Source: Sphaeroforma sirkka (taxonomy: Eukaryota; Opisthokonta; Ichthyosporea; Ichthyophonida). Taken from it: a stretch of 62,459 nt of DNA. A program made the position numbers and the translations under genes. Positions 1 to 11,616 of this stretch are shown here, piece after piece (position 1 is the stretch's first letter; every line of letters starts with the position of its first letter). The notes under the pieces were generated by a model that had not been told where the DNA came from, did no database searches, and was given only the letters and a program-made list of their open reading frames with translations. The stretch lies in assembly GCA_001586965.3 (NCBI GenBank), contig LUCW03002210.1, positions 10,001-72,459 of the forward strand. The letters run 5' to 3'.

Positions 1-34
<34 letters not shown>

Positions 35-1056
35 TTTGGATTGCAAACTTGCACAGTATTCATCTCTATTATTCTTACTTCGTGAAGGATTCGTGTTCAG
101 GCTGATTCATATTTAGAGACGTTTTTGTCCGATCCGGTATGAGAATTCTTCACGCACTGTAACGCCTAATGTATATGTTGCAGAGATTGACCACAAACTA
201 CCTAAGTACATACGCAGCTCAGATTTTTATGCCCAATTGTGGTGAGCAGCGGTGTCGGCAAAGAATGTTTTTTACTCTATTATTATGTATCCAGCGTTGA
301 ACAATTTTGAGGGTAATTCTGAAATTTTAGAGGTAATCTTGAATTTTTTCTTACCCTCAAGCGGTCAAGCCCCCAACAGCTATTCAACAAAAATGGGGCC
401 TGGCCGCCTCTGGGGCCAAGGGCCAAGGGCCAAGAAGTGTGAGAAGGTTGACTAGTGATTACAGTACATGTTATATATATGCTTTTTTGGTTAAAAAAAA
501 AAATACAATTGAACCGATAGTCCGAATCACTGAATCACTCTGAATCAGAATCCTGAATCTCAGAATCAGAGGGAATGAGAGATCCTCAGACCTCAAGTCC
601 TCAGGCTCAGAATAATCAATAATATACACTTTGCTCCAATCTCTCAACTCTCACATAGCCTAATTTAGTAATGATACATAGATAAATATATGACAAAAAT
701 ATCACTCACTCAGAGACTCTCAGAGTCTCAAGAAGTCGCAAGCTTTTTCTAAATACATACATGTTACTTATTTTTCTTCAAAAGTGTCGTTAATGACTCG
801 AGTATGAAGTATCCGAGTGTCTCCTTTCGAGTCTCGACATATTTCTGCTATCCTCCCCATCTTCATGAGGGTATATACGACATATGACCAAATCGCTATT
901 ATGCATATAGACGCTGTACCGTTAACCTTGTACTATTGCGAAGTTCTACAGTGTCAGACAAGTCGCATACAATAATATACTTCTGTAGATATATATGTTT
1001 GTCTTAGATACCGTCAAATACCTTTACATTTATATGAATGTCTACTTCTTGTACAA

Positions 1057-1652
<596 letters not shown>

Positions 1653-1865
1653 ACATATGTGTATATACGCGTGTTTGAAAATATGTGAAACAAACATTAA
1701 CACACATCCTTATCTTTGCAGATAAATACAAATAATATGGAGGATTTCACACAATATACGATATTTGGTAAAAAAACCTGCATGCAAATGATACCCACTC
1801 GTCCACCTCCTTTATCAGTTTTACATGAGACAGAGGATTAGTAACATCGCATGAAACAGACCCAA

Positions 1866-1906
1866 ATTCGTCCACATATTCGTCCACATATTCGTCCACA
1901 TATTAT
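1866..1906. repeat. Short tandem repeat, 13-bp unit
   Basis: The motif ATTCGTCCACATA is repeated three times in direct succession, with a decayed fourth end. No coding role is apparent. Confidence 0.75.
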
Positions 1907-2089
1907 CCTAGATCCTATACCGGTTTGTATTTGTTCGCAAAAGAACGAAATCACATCCATTACAGACGGGAAACGATAGGTATGCATATAAATATTTACG
2001 TGTATCAAACCAGCATGAATATGTGCACACACGTACGCATCTAGGGTAATAGACTCCTAAAATAGTTTGGAGGCTATGATGTGTATACA

Positions 2090-2401
<312 letters not shown>

Positions 2402-2872
2402 TATCTCATAGGATCTCTCATTATCATATTAATTTCGTGAAAGCATTCACCGATTTAAAACTTTAAAATCCACCTGCCAAGATGTTTATTAAAATCGTAT
2501 AGTTGATATAATGGAATTCAACAGTTGGTTTGTACCACGTATTCTTCTGGATTTTCCAAGGTTTCATCTATGGATAGCTATGAATCTGTGACTTATGGAC
2601 AAGACAAGGATTTGATAAGTCTTCTGTTGTATTAAAGAAAATAGCAATCGACGTGTGAGTGTGACTTCATTATAGACTAGTCAGAAGAGACACCTTTTTA
2701 TTTTTCAAGCAGTAAGACATACATACACAGGGGTCACAGACTCACAGGCACAACCGCACGGCGGACAGGAAGAGCAGAGGCCAGGCCAAAAGACTCACAG
2801 ACCACAGTGGCACAGACCCTCAAACTCACCAGTTCACCACACCACTCCCCGCGAGTTTAATGTCTACGGGAA

Positions 2873-2904
2873 GACTTGAGACTTGAGACTTGAGACTTGA
2901 GACT
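2873..2904. repeat. (GAGACTT)n heptamer repeat
   Basis: Four to five tandem copies of the heptamer GAGACTT. Confidence 0.8.
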
Positions 2905-3655
2905 GCAGAGAGTCTGATTAATTTCACTGATATTTTTTTAATTCTGTTTTTTTACCAAAAGAGGTTTATAAATAAACGTTCGATTATTTATTTATAGACA
3001 AGACAAATCTGTTCAAACCTTCGGCAGCACAGCAGCATGTGCGCTCGTTGTCCTAAATATCGTACACAAAACGGTCGTCCGTCGATCTGGGTCACAGCTG
3101 CGTCAAAAATTAAATATAATGAAAACACACTACCTACAAACGAGAAAAAAAATAACACACTACCTACTGTAATCTTTATCTACTAACATTGTAAATTCAG
3201 TTCCGAAAGTTGCTTTGGAACATCTCAGGCATCTTTGGGGACAGTGAGCTTTGGCTGACTGTGACCTGTGGTTTGTGTTGCCAACTGATCTTGGCGATTA
3301 CGATAGTTGCTTGACAGCGAAGGAGGCTGGTGCCTGGTGGTGCCCGTTTGGGGTGGTGACTGTGTGTCCTCACGCGATTGTAGTGGGAAGCGTGTGGCGT
3401 TGTGGTGTGTGCACCGGTGCAGCACGTGAGCTTCTTCGGTGCATCTACATCGACATTGGCCGTGTCTTGACATTTCACTCGACTACCCTGTCTTTGTGTA
3501 GACAGTAGAGTGTTGTTGCTTTAGACGTGACGATTCGTCTTTACTCTTTGCCTTAGTCCGAATACTAACCTTCTTGATTGTGCAACCCGAAGTGCAAACA
3601 TTTCGAATCGTTCCTTTTCTGTTCAAGCTCTCAATGCAATCACCACACATACATC

Positions 3656-6600
3656 ATGAACGAACTAGAAAGTCACTATCCGTTGGATCAAAATGTCAAC
3701 GTTGATGAAGTCATGGGGCACGACCATCCCCTGCAGTCACATCAGCAGCACGAAGATGATGCAGCAGGTACACATCACCCGGGTGTGGTGGCCCTTTACC
3801 AGGAGCATCATCATCCGCAATACGAGCACGAACTAGGCTATGGGCGCTCGTAAGTACTACTACAACTGCTTGTTTTCTGTTTTTTAATCGTATCAGCTTT
3901 TTCCTAATATGTCTCACAAATCCAGCGATATTGTATCTTTATATGTTGGGCTTGTTATCGGTTCAATTGGTATCATCCGAATCTAGTCGCACGCAATTCT
4001 GTATGCAACGGTTGCAATTGTTCTCAATTCTCGTTTCTGGCGGATCGGCGTCTCTTTCATGTGTTGTGGATTATTCTTTGCATGAACGCGGTCACAGACT
4101 ATTGCTAGTAACTTTATATATTTTGCTCTGTTCATAAATGTGTGTTTTTGTTATTTGTCAACCATGCTTGTCCAAGTTGTATAGTATTTGTGAGTTTTGG
4201 TTTGCGGTCGAGCTGTGTGTCTCTGCTATATATAGTTTGTAGATTGGTGTCGTTTGTTGTCTGGGTCTATCTTATTACGCAAGCAATCGTCTGGGCGGAA
4301 TTAGTAGGTACAAGCCTCTGGCACCTTGTATTGCCTATTCCTGTCTCACCGGCATACTTGTGCTCGCTGCTGTTAAAGTTTAAACTCGCTGGCTACATTT
4401 GTGGCTGGCCTACATCTCCAGGTGCAGACCGTTCAATAGGCCAGTGTTTGCAGCTTGTGCTTGGAAGGACATTGGTGCAGCAGTATTTTGCACAAACACT
4501 GTTGTGTTTCCGTCTCTCATAAGTAGCTATTGTGTTTCCGTCTCTCTAAGTAGCTATTGTGTTTCCGTCTCTCTAAGTAGCTATTGTGTTTACGACACGT
4601 CCTTAGAATTGATGTTAGCGATACATAAACCTTTCATACTCTTTATCAAGATTGTCAGCCGTTATGAGGTGTATCCTGAGTGCTTTTAGCTTCGTTAGTG
4701 CGCAGCTGCTGGTACAACCTCATTTGTCACATTTATACTGCATTCAAATTCAAAGTCACTATTCATTTCTGTACGCAAACTAAACTTGGACAATGCGGCT
4801 CAAGCCAACTCTATACGGAGCCACATATCTCATCACAATCGGTTTTTACTGACTTCACTTTTCTGCACGCATTGAACAGTGATCTGGTTCATGACGAGGT
4901 CGGTGCCAGTCCGTTGCTTCTCGAAGCACTAGACAATGAGCCCATGCAGTTCAACGGGCAACTGGCGCCACCCCTCAGTGTGTCGTTAGGCGATCAAGGT
5001 CAAAACTACATTGCCTCGCAGATGAGTTCGGAACTGGACGGGAACCTGGAGCAGCTCAATGAGGAGATCCACTTCGAGTTCTCGGGGCAGGCGCCGCTGA
5101 ATCTGGACGATAACCAGGAGTTTGACAGCCACCTGAGTAGCACACTCAACCATCCCTTAGATAGCATGGATGGCCAGTTGGGGCCAGGCGAGTTGGGTGG
5201 CGTGGGCCAAGAGATACAGGTGCAGCCGATGGATCAGTCACGCCCGCAGTCGAAGGTGCAGGACTTTGGGCCGGACTACCCTCCGCTCAGCGCTGAGGCG
5301 GATGTTGGTCAACAACACCACCACGCCCAGTACCAAGACGAGTTCAGGCAGCACTCCCAGCAGCAGCACGAGGCTCATGCCCAGGCGCATGCACACGGGC
5401 CAGACCAGGGCTACCAACACAGCCCCCAGGCCCAAGACGGCTACAGGCAGGAGCCATCGCAGATGTCTGAGGGGTACGACGTGCAGGGCCAGCAGTTGGA
5501 GCAGCCGGGTTACACTCATGACCCGTACAACCAACAGCAGGCACACCAGGCCTACAGGCAGCAGGAAGAGTTTCAGTCGTATATGCAAGGGCAGGACCCG
5601 CCACCCTATAATCAGCAACAGGAGCCTTATAGTCAGCAACAGGACCAGCAGCCCTATAACCAACAACAGGACCGGCAGCTTTATAGTCATCAACAGGATC
5701 AGCAGTCCTATAACCAGCAACAGGACCAGCAGTCCTATAGTCATCAACAGGACCAACAGCCCTATAATCAGCAACAGGACCAACAGCCCTATAATCAGCA
5801 ACAGGACCAACAGCCCTATAATCATCAACAGGACCAGCAGTCATACAACCAGCAGCACGATCAATTAACCTATGGCCAAGAACATGAGGAGTATGGGCAG
5901 CACCACGAGCACGCACAGCAGCTGCCACAGAACCAGCACCAGATGCAGCAGGGTACGGGGGATCACCACGCCTGCAAACAAGACTTACACCAGTACGAAC
6001 AACCACACCATCCGCCTTTGATGGCGCATCAGGTGGAGCAGGCCACCGAAATGCCTCCATTGACCAGTGACAGCCAACACCGGCCGCTGGGCGAAGAGGA
6101 TCGAGATCATATGATGTTGCAGGCGGGAGGGCTGCACGAGCAGAATGACCTGCAGCAGTTGCATGCTCAGCAGGTGTCGGAGGGTGTCCCACGCGCTGAT
6201 GACATGAGCATGCAGCTGGACGACCGGGACATGCACTACAAGCATCTCCAAGCACAGGAGCCAAGTTATGACCACCACGAGCCACACCAACAACCGCATC
6301 AGCATCAGCATCAACAACAGCAGCATCCGCAGAAGCAGCAACCAGATGCACCACCGCAACAGCAACAGCAAACACACCAGCAGAGTCACAACGAACAGCA
6401 CGCGCACGAGGGTGCGGCACAGGGCCACCCGCAGACATATGCGCAAGTGGGACCTCACAAACGCCAACTGCTCAGCACACAAGGGTCGGCTACCAACTCG
6501 CCTGTACCTCAGGCGATAGACCTACAGAACCCCACTATGGGCCAGCAGCACCCCCTCACGGGACTACAGGGCCCACCGCAGGCGCACGACCCAGTCAACC

Positions 6601-9531
6601 CCCAGACAACCATCCCCCCACCCCCACAGTCAGACGCACCCGCGCCACCACTGGGCGACATGGACGCACAGACGTTCAGGTCGATGCAGCTAGCACAGGA
6701 AACGTACCGACAAGCACTGCTGCTGCAGAACAGTAACAGTGGCGGCGGACAACTCGCGCTGACGGAATACTCACCTGTCGCGTATGTGGATACACAGGCC
6801 AATGGGATGGGCGGCAGTCATCAACAAGAGCAGCAGCAGCAACCGCAACAGGCACAGCAGCCACAATCACAACCACAGACAGCCCAGCGATCGTCCCAGG
6901 TGTCGCTGGTGCAGCAGCAGTACCCCCACGCCAGTCGAGGCAACTCACACCCAAACGGCGTGCAAGCGAGCGCAGCGCAACCACAGGCACAGGCGCAGGC
7001 ACCAAGCAATCACCAGCCATTGACACAGTCGTTTCAAGTACAGCTGCAGGGGCCTAAGCACCTGGGCGCAGACTCGTCCAGCAGTCACCAGCAAACACAG
7101 GCACAGCACCGCCCTCTGCAGCATGCCGAAGCACAGGGCCAGTCCCAAGCTCTGGTACTCTCGCAGCAGACCTCGATGATGCTCACCCAGCAGAACTCGT
7201 TACCTATCAAGCCGAAGAAGAAGAGCCGGGGCTATCGCACAGGCGCGGTGGTGTGCTACCAGGACTGGTTGCACGATGCCTCGCCAGATATAACACTGTG
7301 TTGTATCAAGTGTGGGGCTGACTGGAGGTTCCTGGAGGGTGTGGTCAAGAAGCAGCACAAAGTTAAGATGGCCACCTTAGCCAACGGACAGGTGGTGGTG
7401 CGGCAGGAACGACACCGCAAGTGTCTGGCGATGTGCAAGCCGCCCCCTGAGCACAAAAGCATGCAGGATTCACAGCTGCGGCATGCCTTCCAGAAGTGGT
7501 CGGATGCCATGGCCACTCACCAGGCGCAAATGTATGTATCACGTACGTGGGAATATGTATGTACCATTTGCATGTGTGTGTGTGTGTCTCACTTACATGT
7601 GTATATGTATGTACCACTTGCATGTTTATATGTATATGTCACTTACATGTTTGTATGTGTGTGGAGGTATTGATTGAGAATGTCGGCTAGTGAGTCAGCG
7701 TTATGTGTTTTGGTTTGGTTGTCTTACGTCTGGTTTCTCGAGTTTCTATCTGAATCAAGACGTTTTTCACTATCTGTCCCCTTTATATTCATTCGAAACC
7801 GCTAATTCATGCTCGGTTGCATACTTTGGTAGGTTAGAGTTAATCGTTCAGGTGTGGTTTTTGCTTGTTTTATTCGGGAATGTATACGAAGATTAGTGTG
7901 TGGGGGGTACTTCTGCGAATTGGATTCACTCACACTGTGAAGTAGCTCCTCACTTTAGAAACTCTTCACTCACCCGTACTGGCCCTCTCTTCATCTGTAG
8001 ATCCCAGGAACAGAAACACAACACTACGGTCCACGGACATCAACAACACAAACAGAAAGCAACACCTCAGTCACAGATATCAGCACAGGCCCAGTTGCAC
8101 CAATCGCAATCGCAGCAAATGCAGCCGCTACACCTTCTCTCGAGCTCAGTCATCAGCCACGCCCAGACACCAATGTCAGTTCAGCCAGTCAACCATCTGG
8201 CACAGAACACGCGTGTGCCGTTGCAGCAAACGCAACCGCAACCGCAACAACAGGAGCTGAAGCATCACCAGACCCAAACATACACATTTACGCCAACGTA
8301 CACACCACCGCAGCCCTATACACAACCACAAATAAGCGCTCAATCACAGACACAACCACAACCACAGCCCGCAATTCAATATCAGCAACCACCGCAGCCC
8401 CAATACCAGAATCAACCGACACAGCTGCAGGCTACTCGATTCCCAAGCCAGCCGACTGTTCAAACGAAGGCAAACATACCAGCAGTGACGCAGACCCCCG
8501 GCCCAATCCCACCAGTAACCCAGACGTATGCTACATCCCACACACAGCTCAACCAACCACAGCAATCACAGGCGACATCGAAGCCACAGAATCAATATTC
8601 TGTCAAGAAGCAACAAGCATCGCCACAAATCAGTCAGGTGATACCTACACCGCAATATCCGCAGGTACACCCTCAATCACAGACGTATGCACAGCCGCTA
8701 CAACAACAAGCACCCCTACCACCACCGAATCAATCGCCCACGCTTGTCAATGGGCAGCAACCTTTGTCACATATACTCGACCAAGGCATGGCAGATCCGA
8801 GCTCAAACGCACCGCCCCAAACCCATGTGGTTATTCCTCAATCCGAAGTATCTACTCAGCAGAACGTGATCACTCCGTCTGAGCTACAAAATACCGTATA
8901 CACTCAGTCGATTAATGAGCAGATACTGACAGAGAAAGTGCAGGAAAATCACATGCCGCAGCATACAGGGACGGCGTCGGTGCAGGAATCCAATATGACG
9001 AATAGTGTATTACCCGAATCTTCACAGGCCACAAAACAGCAAGCAACAGTGCAGCTTAGTAAAGTAGAGAGTTCTGCGTCTGAAAGACAACAGGAGGCTC
9101 AGTACCCTATACCACAAGCACCAGCAGCTTCCAACAATATACAGAGTCCGGTCCAGCAGCCAGGGACACAACAGCCAAGTTCTGCACCCCAGGTATTGGG
9201 TCTGCAGGCGCAAGCAGTTCCCCATCAAGCAGAGGTCAACCCCCAACGAACACAGACACCCTCCCAGCAAACCCAAGCACCTACACAGCAACCAATAGCA
9301 CCCACCAAGCAACCAGTACTAGCTGCTCAACAGACACAGGTACCTGCTCAGCACACCCACGCAGCTAACCACGCCGCTAATCAGCAGATACCAACAGCTA
9401 CTCAACATACACAGCCACTCGCTGTGCAGACCCAAGCGCCCTCCCCGCAAGTCACTATAGGGACTCCGCCATTGCAACAGCAGGTACAAGCACAGCCTCA
9501 CGTCCTAGTAGACTCTCCTGTGCAGGTGTAG
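3656..9531 (+). CDS. Gln/His/Pro-rich prion-like nuclear-type protein with Cys module (3 exons)
   Basis: Exons 3656-3849, 4880-7531 and 8001-9531 join in frame across GTAAGT and GTATGT donors and AACAG and TGTAG acceptors, giving 4377 nt and 1458 residues. The ATG at 3656 is the first in-frame start before the Glu/Asp/His-rich N-terminus. Residues 1-230 are acidic. About 300-400 hold nine-residue repeats of the type DQQPYNQQQ, and most of the rest is Gln, His, Pro and Ala. One non-repetitive segment (about 840-950) follows a KPKKK basic cluster. It has CxxC (about 873/876), a pair of Cys with three residues between them (913/917), extra Cys near 858 and 872, and several Trp, so it could bind a metal. 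I do not recognise this module. Overall composition resembles transcription co-activators and phase-separating proteins, and a nuclear role is inference. The third exon (949-1458) is Gln/Thr/Pro-rich. The gene converges on the helicase gene downstream. Confidence 0.8.
4500..4595. repeat. 27-bp tandem repeat in intron 1
   Basis: About three copies of a 27-bp unit beginning AGCTATTGTGTTTCCGTCTC lie within the first intron (3850-4879) of the Gln-rich gene. The rest of that intron shows no coding signal. Confidence 0.8.
5600..5870 (+). repeat. Coding minisatellite, 27-bp units (nine-residue Gln/Tyr repeat)
   Basis: Nine to ten 27-bp units encode variants of DQQPYNQQQ (Pro/Ser, Asn/Ser and Gln/His substitutions). 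The most similar units, at about 5755-5830, are nearly identical at nucleotide level, which indicates recent expansion. Regularly spaced Tyr in a Gln background is typical of prion-like low-complexity segments. Confidence 0.9.
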
Positions 9532-9753
9532 TACGCCTGAGAATGGCCTTGAGTGTGAACAGTGTTGATTGATCACCTTTTCTGGTTTGATGGAAGAATA
9601 GTTAGTACCGTAACCTACCGTCTACGCCGTTGTAGAAGTTTATCAACAGCCCGAGTATTGTGCGCACAGCACATGACCTGGGGCCCACTTCGCAGTTTAT
9701 GGCACGCGTAGGAAATGTCTCGTGAATTTAGTTAGCGCCCAATATATTGGTGC

Positions 9754-9759
9754 AATAAA
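9754..9759 (+). terminator. Polyadenylation signal of the Gln-rich gene
   Basis: A canonical AATAAA lies about 225 nt past the TAG stop at 9529-9531. It is the best candidate for the 3' end. Confidence 0.6.
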
Positions 9760-9922
9760 AACCCTCAGCGGCCTCATGTCTCTGACGTCTCATTGATAAA
9801 GTAGTAAAATAGTTCAAATGAAGTGCTATTTCAAAAACTAACGCTAAAGGTGTTGCTGAGACTCTTCTCCATTTTGATTTCGACTGTAAAGCTGGATAAA
9901 CCGTATGTGAAATAGCTGCGCC

Positions 9923-11233
9923 GAGCTTATATATATATATATATATATAAAGATCTTATTATGAGGGCAGAACCCCTCGTACATGGAAGATCGCTACAAG
10001 ATCTCCCATGGTGGAGAGTGGTGACCCTCCTACATCCCCCTACGGGGGATCCCCTCGGGATCTGCGATACGAGGGTCGAGGAGAGCTAGCTCCTACACCC
10101 TCCTGATCTACATCCCCTCACGGGGATCACTCCATCCACGAATTTTACTCGCATCTTTTATTAGAACCACCCTTTCTGAAGGCTGGTACCATCGTGGGGA
10201 GCATGGGGGAGGGTCACTCCATCAGGGTAACCCATACCCCTTTACAAGATTGTATTACTTACCTAGTACGAGGTTACATTTACCTATACACATATTCAGC
10301 TATATGTGACTATGATAGCCTCTTGGATCCTCTACCCAAGTCCATCTACAGACTAGGAGTCATAACCAGAGACCCTCTATACTCACTCTCGCTGGGCGAG
10401 GGTCCCTGCCTCGTTATTAAAGAAGCTCTTGCGGTTCGAGATCATCCTAGCAGGCAATATGTCGACAACACTTTCTACCTTATATTTTAAACCTAGCCAG
10501 ACTACCAAGTAATCTCGGCCTAAAAGACCTGTGTTGCACGTGATGTTACAACTTATAACAAATTTGTAATAATAGAATAGACACTCCTATCTTCGGGTGA
10601 GATAAGTAAGTGAATAGAGATTGTGCAGAGGTCGTAGTGCTATTCCAATCTAAGTTAAGAGTCATCTGATTAGGCAATAATGATAGCTTACTAGCCTACT
10701 CCCTTATGTCGTCCTAATAGTCTGGAGTTGATCCCCATAGTGTACCCCTTATCATATCATTTAGATTGTACTCAAGACTTAAGATTCTATAGAAATTAGG
10801 AAGTTTATGTAATAAAGTGATTGTTTTAGAGTATACTGTAGGATATACTCTATATCTATATTTTTATAAAGTTATATCATACCATACCAGTAGTCTTATC
10901 TCTCCTGTCTGTAAAGAAGAAATAAGATAGATGTATCTAGGTAGAAAGAGGAATATACTTATAGAGGAGTGTACTATGATGGTGGTGTTCGAAGTTATCT
11001 TCTTAGGTAGTAGATATCCCTCGGGATGTCCATCCCCATCCCTACGGATCTCCGATAGGTGTTGGTTCTAAAGGTCATACTAATAAGTCGGAATGGAGGG
11101 ATCCTATCTGTTAGTGTATCTAACCAGTATACTTTGACTCAATAATAAACTGCCATTTGTTTTTAGAGTAGGCATTGTGTACACTCTCAATATGGTTGTT
11201 TACTATACTGAGTTATATATATATATATAAAGG
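9923..11233. mobile_element. Candidate 1.3-kb insertion bounded by TA-repeat direct repeats
   Basis: Near-identical flanks, GAG(C)TT then (TA)n then AAAG, occur at 9923-9952 and 11210-11232 and bracket a block unlike its surroundings. The block opens with GC-rich inverted segments (for example around 10010-10140, ACGGGGG and CCCCTACG motifs) and has no open frame longer than about 98 codons. No terminal inverted repeat is obvious. It could be a solo LTR or another non-autonomous element inserted at TA, or an old rearrangement. Nothing in it matches the gypsy LTR family at 52-61 kb. Confidence 0.35.
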
Positions 11234-11546
11234 TATTCGGTGAATTTTAAGTTAGGAGACAGGTTTGCCACTCTATATACATGGGCTCTTTTGCATAATA
11301 GACCACCAAACAGATACAACGAACAAAGAATAGTACAATTCCGATAATAACCTATAACGAAGCATACAAGGAAAATTCATGTAAGTAGCGACTCAATGTA
11401 AAAGAAAGGAACTGATCATGTAATTTATGTCAGTATTCCTCATATTTTAAAAATCCAGTTCTCGACTAATTCAGCAATTTCTAGGGCACTCCCCTTATCA
11501 TTGTGTTATGAAGTGACGTCGGTGGAATAGTTTGTAGGTAGAAATG
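11234..11546. other. Intergenic downstream of the helicase gene
   Basis: About 310 bases of AT-rich sequence lie between the 1.3 kb block and the polyadenylation signal of the minus-strand gene. I see no gene or repeat here. Confidence 0.5.
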
Positions 11547-11552
11547 TTTATT
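11547..11552 (-). terminator. Polyadenylation signal of the senataxin/SEN1-like gene
   Basis: TTTATT on the plus strand reads as AATAAA on the minus strand, about 65 nt beyond the TAA stop at 11617-11619. Confidence 0.65.
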
Positions 11553-11616
11553 ACTCTAATTTTATAGTCCGTCCGTCATTCTGCAGCTCAAAAATATCGA
11601 GCGCTCGACATTCCGA

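Noticed and set aside
5344..6438. Long minus-strand open frame (364 codons) inside the Gln-rich gene
   Set aside because: It is the mirror of CAG/CAC-rich codons on the plus strand, which lack stops when read backward. There is no independent domain or splice support.
10194..10490. Plus-strand frame of 98 codons in the 1.3-kb block
   Set aside because: No recognisable content; the block has inverted GC-rich segments that give chance open frames.
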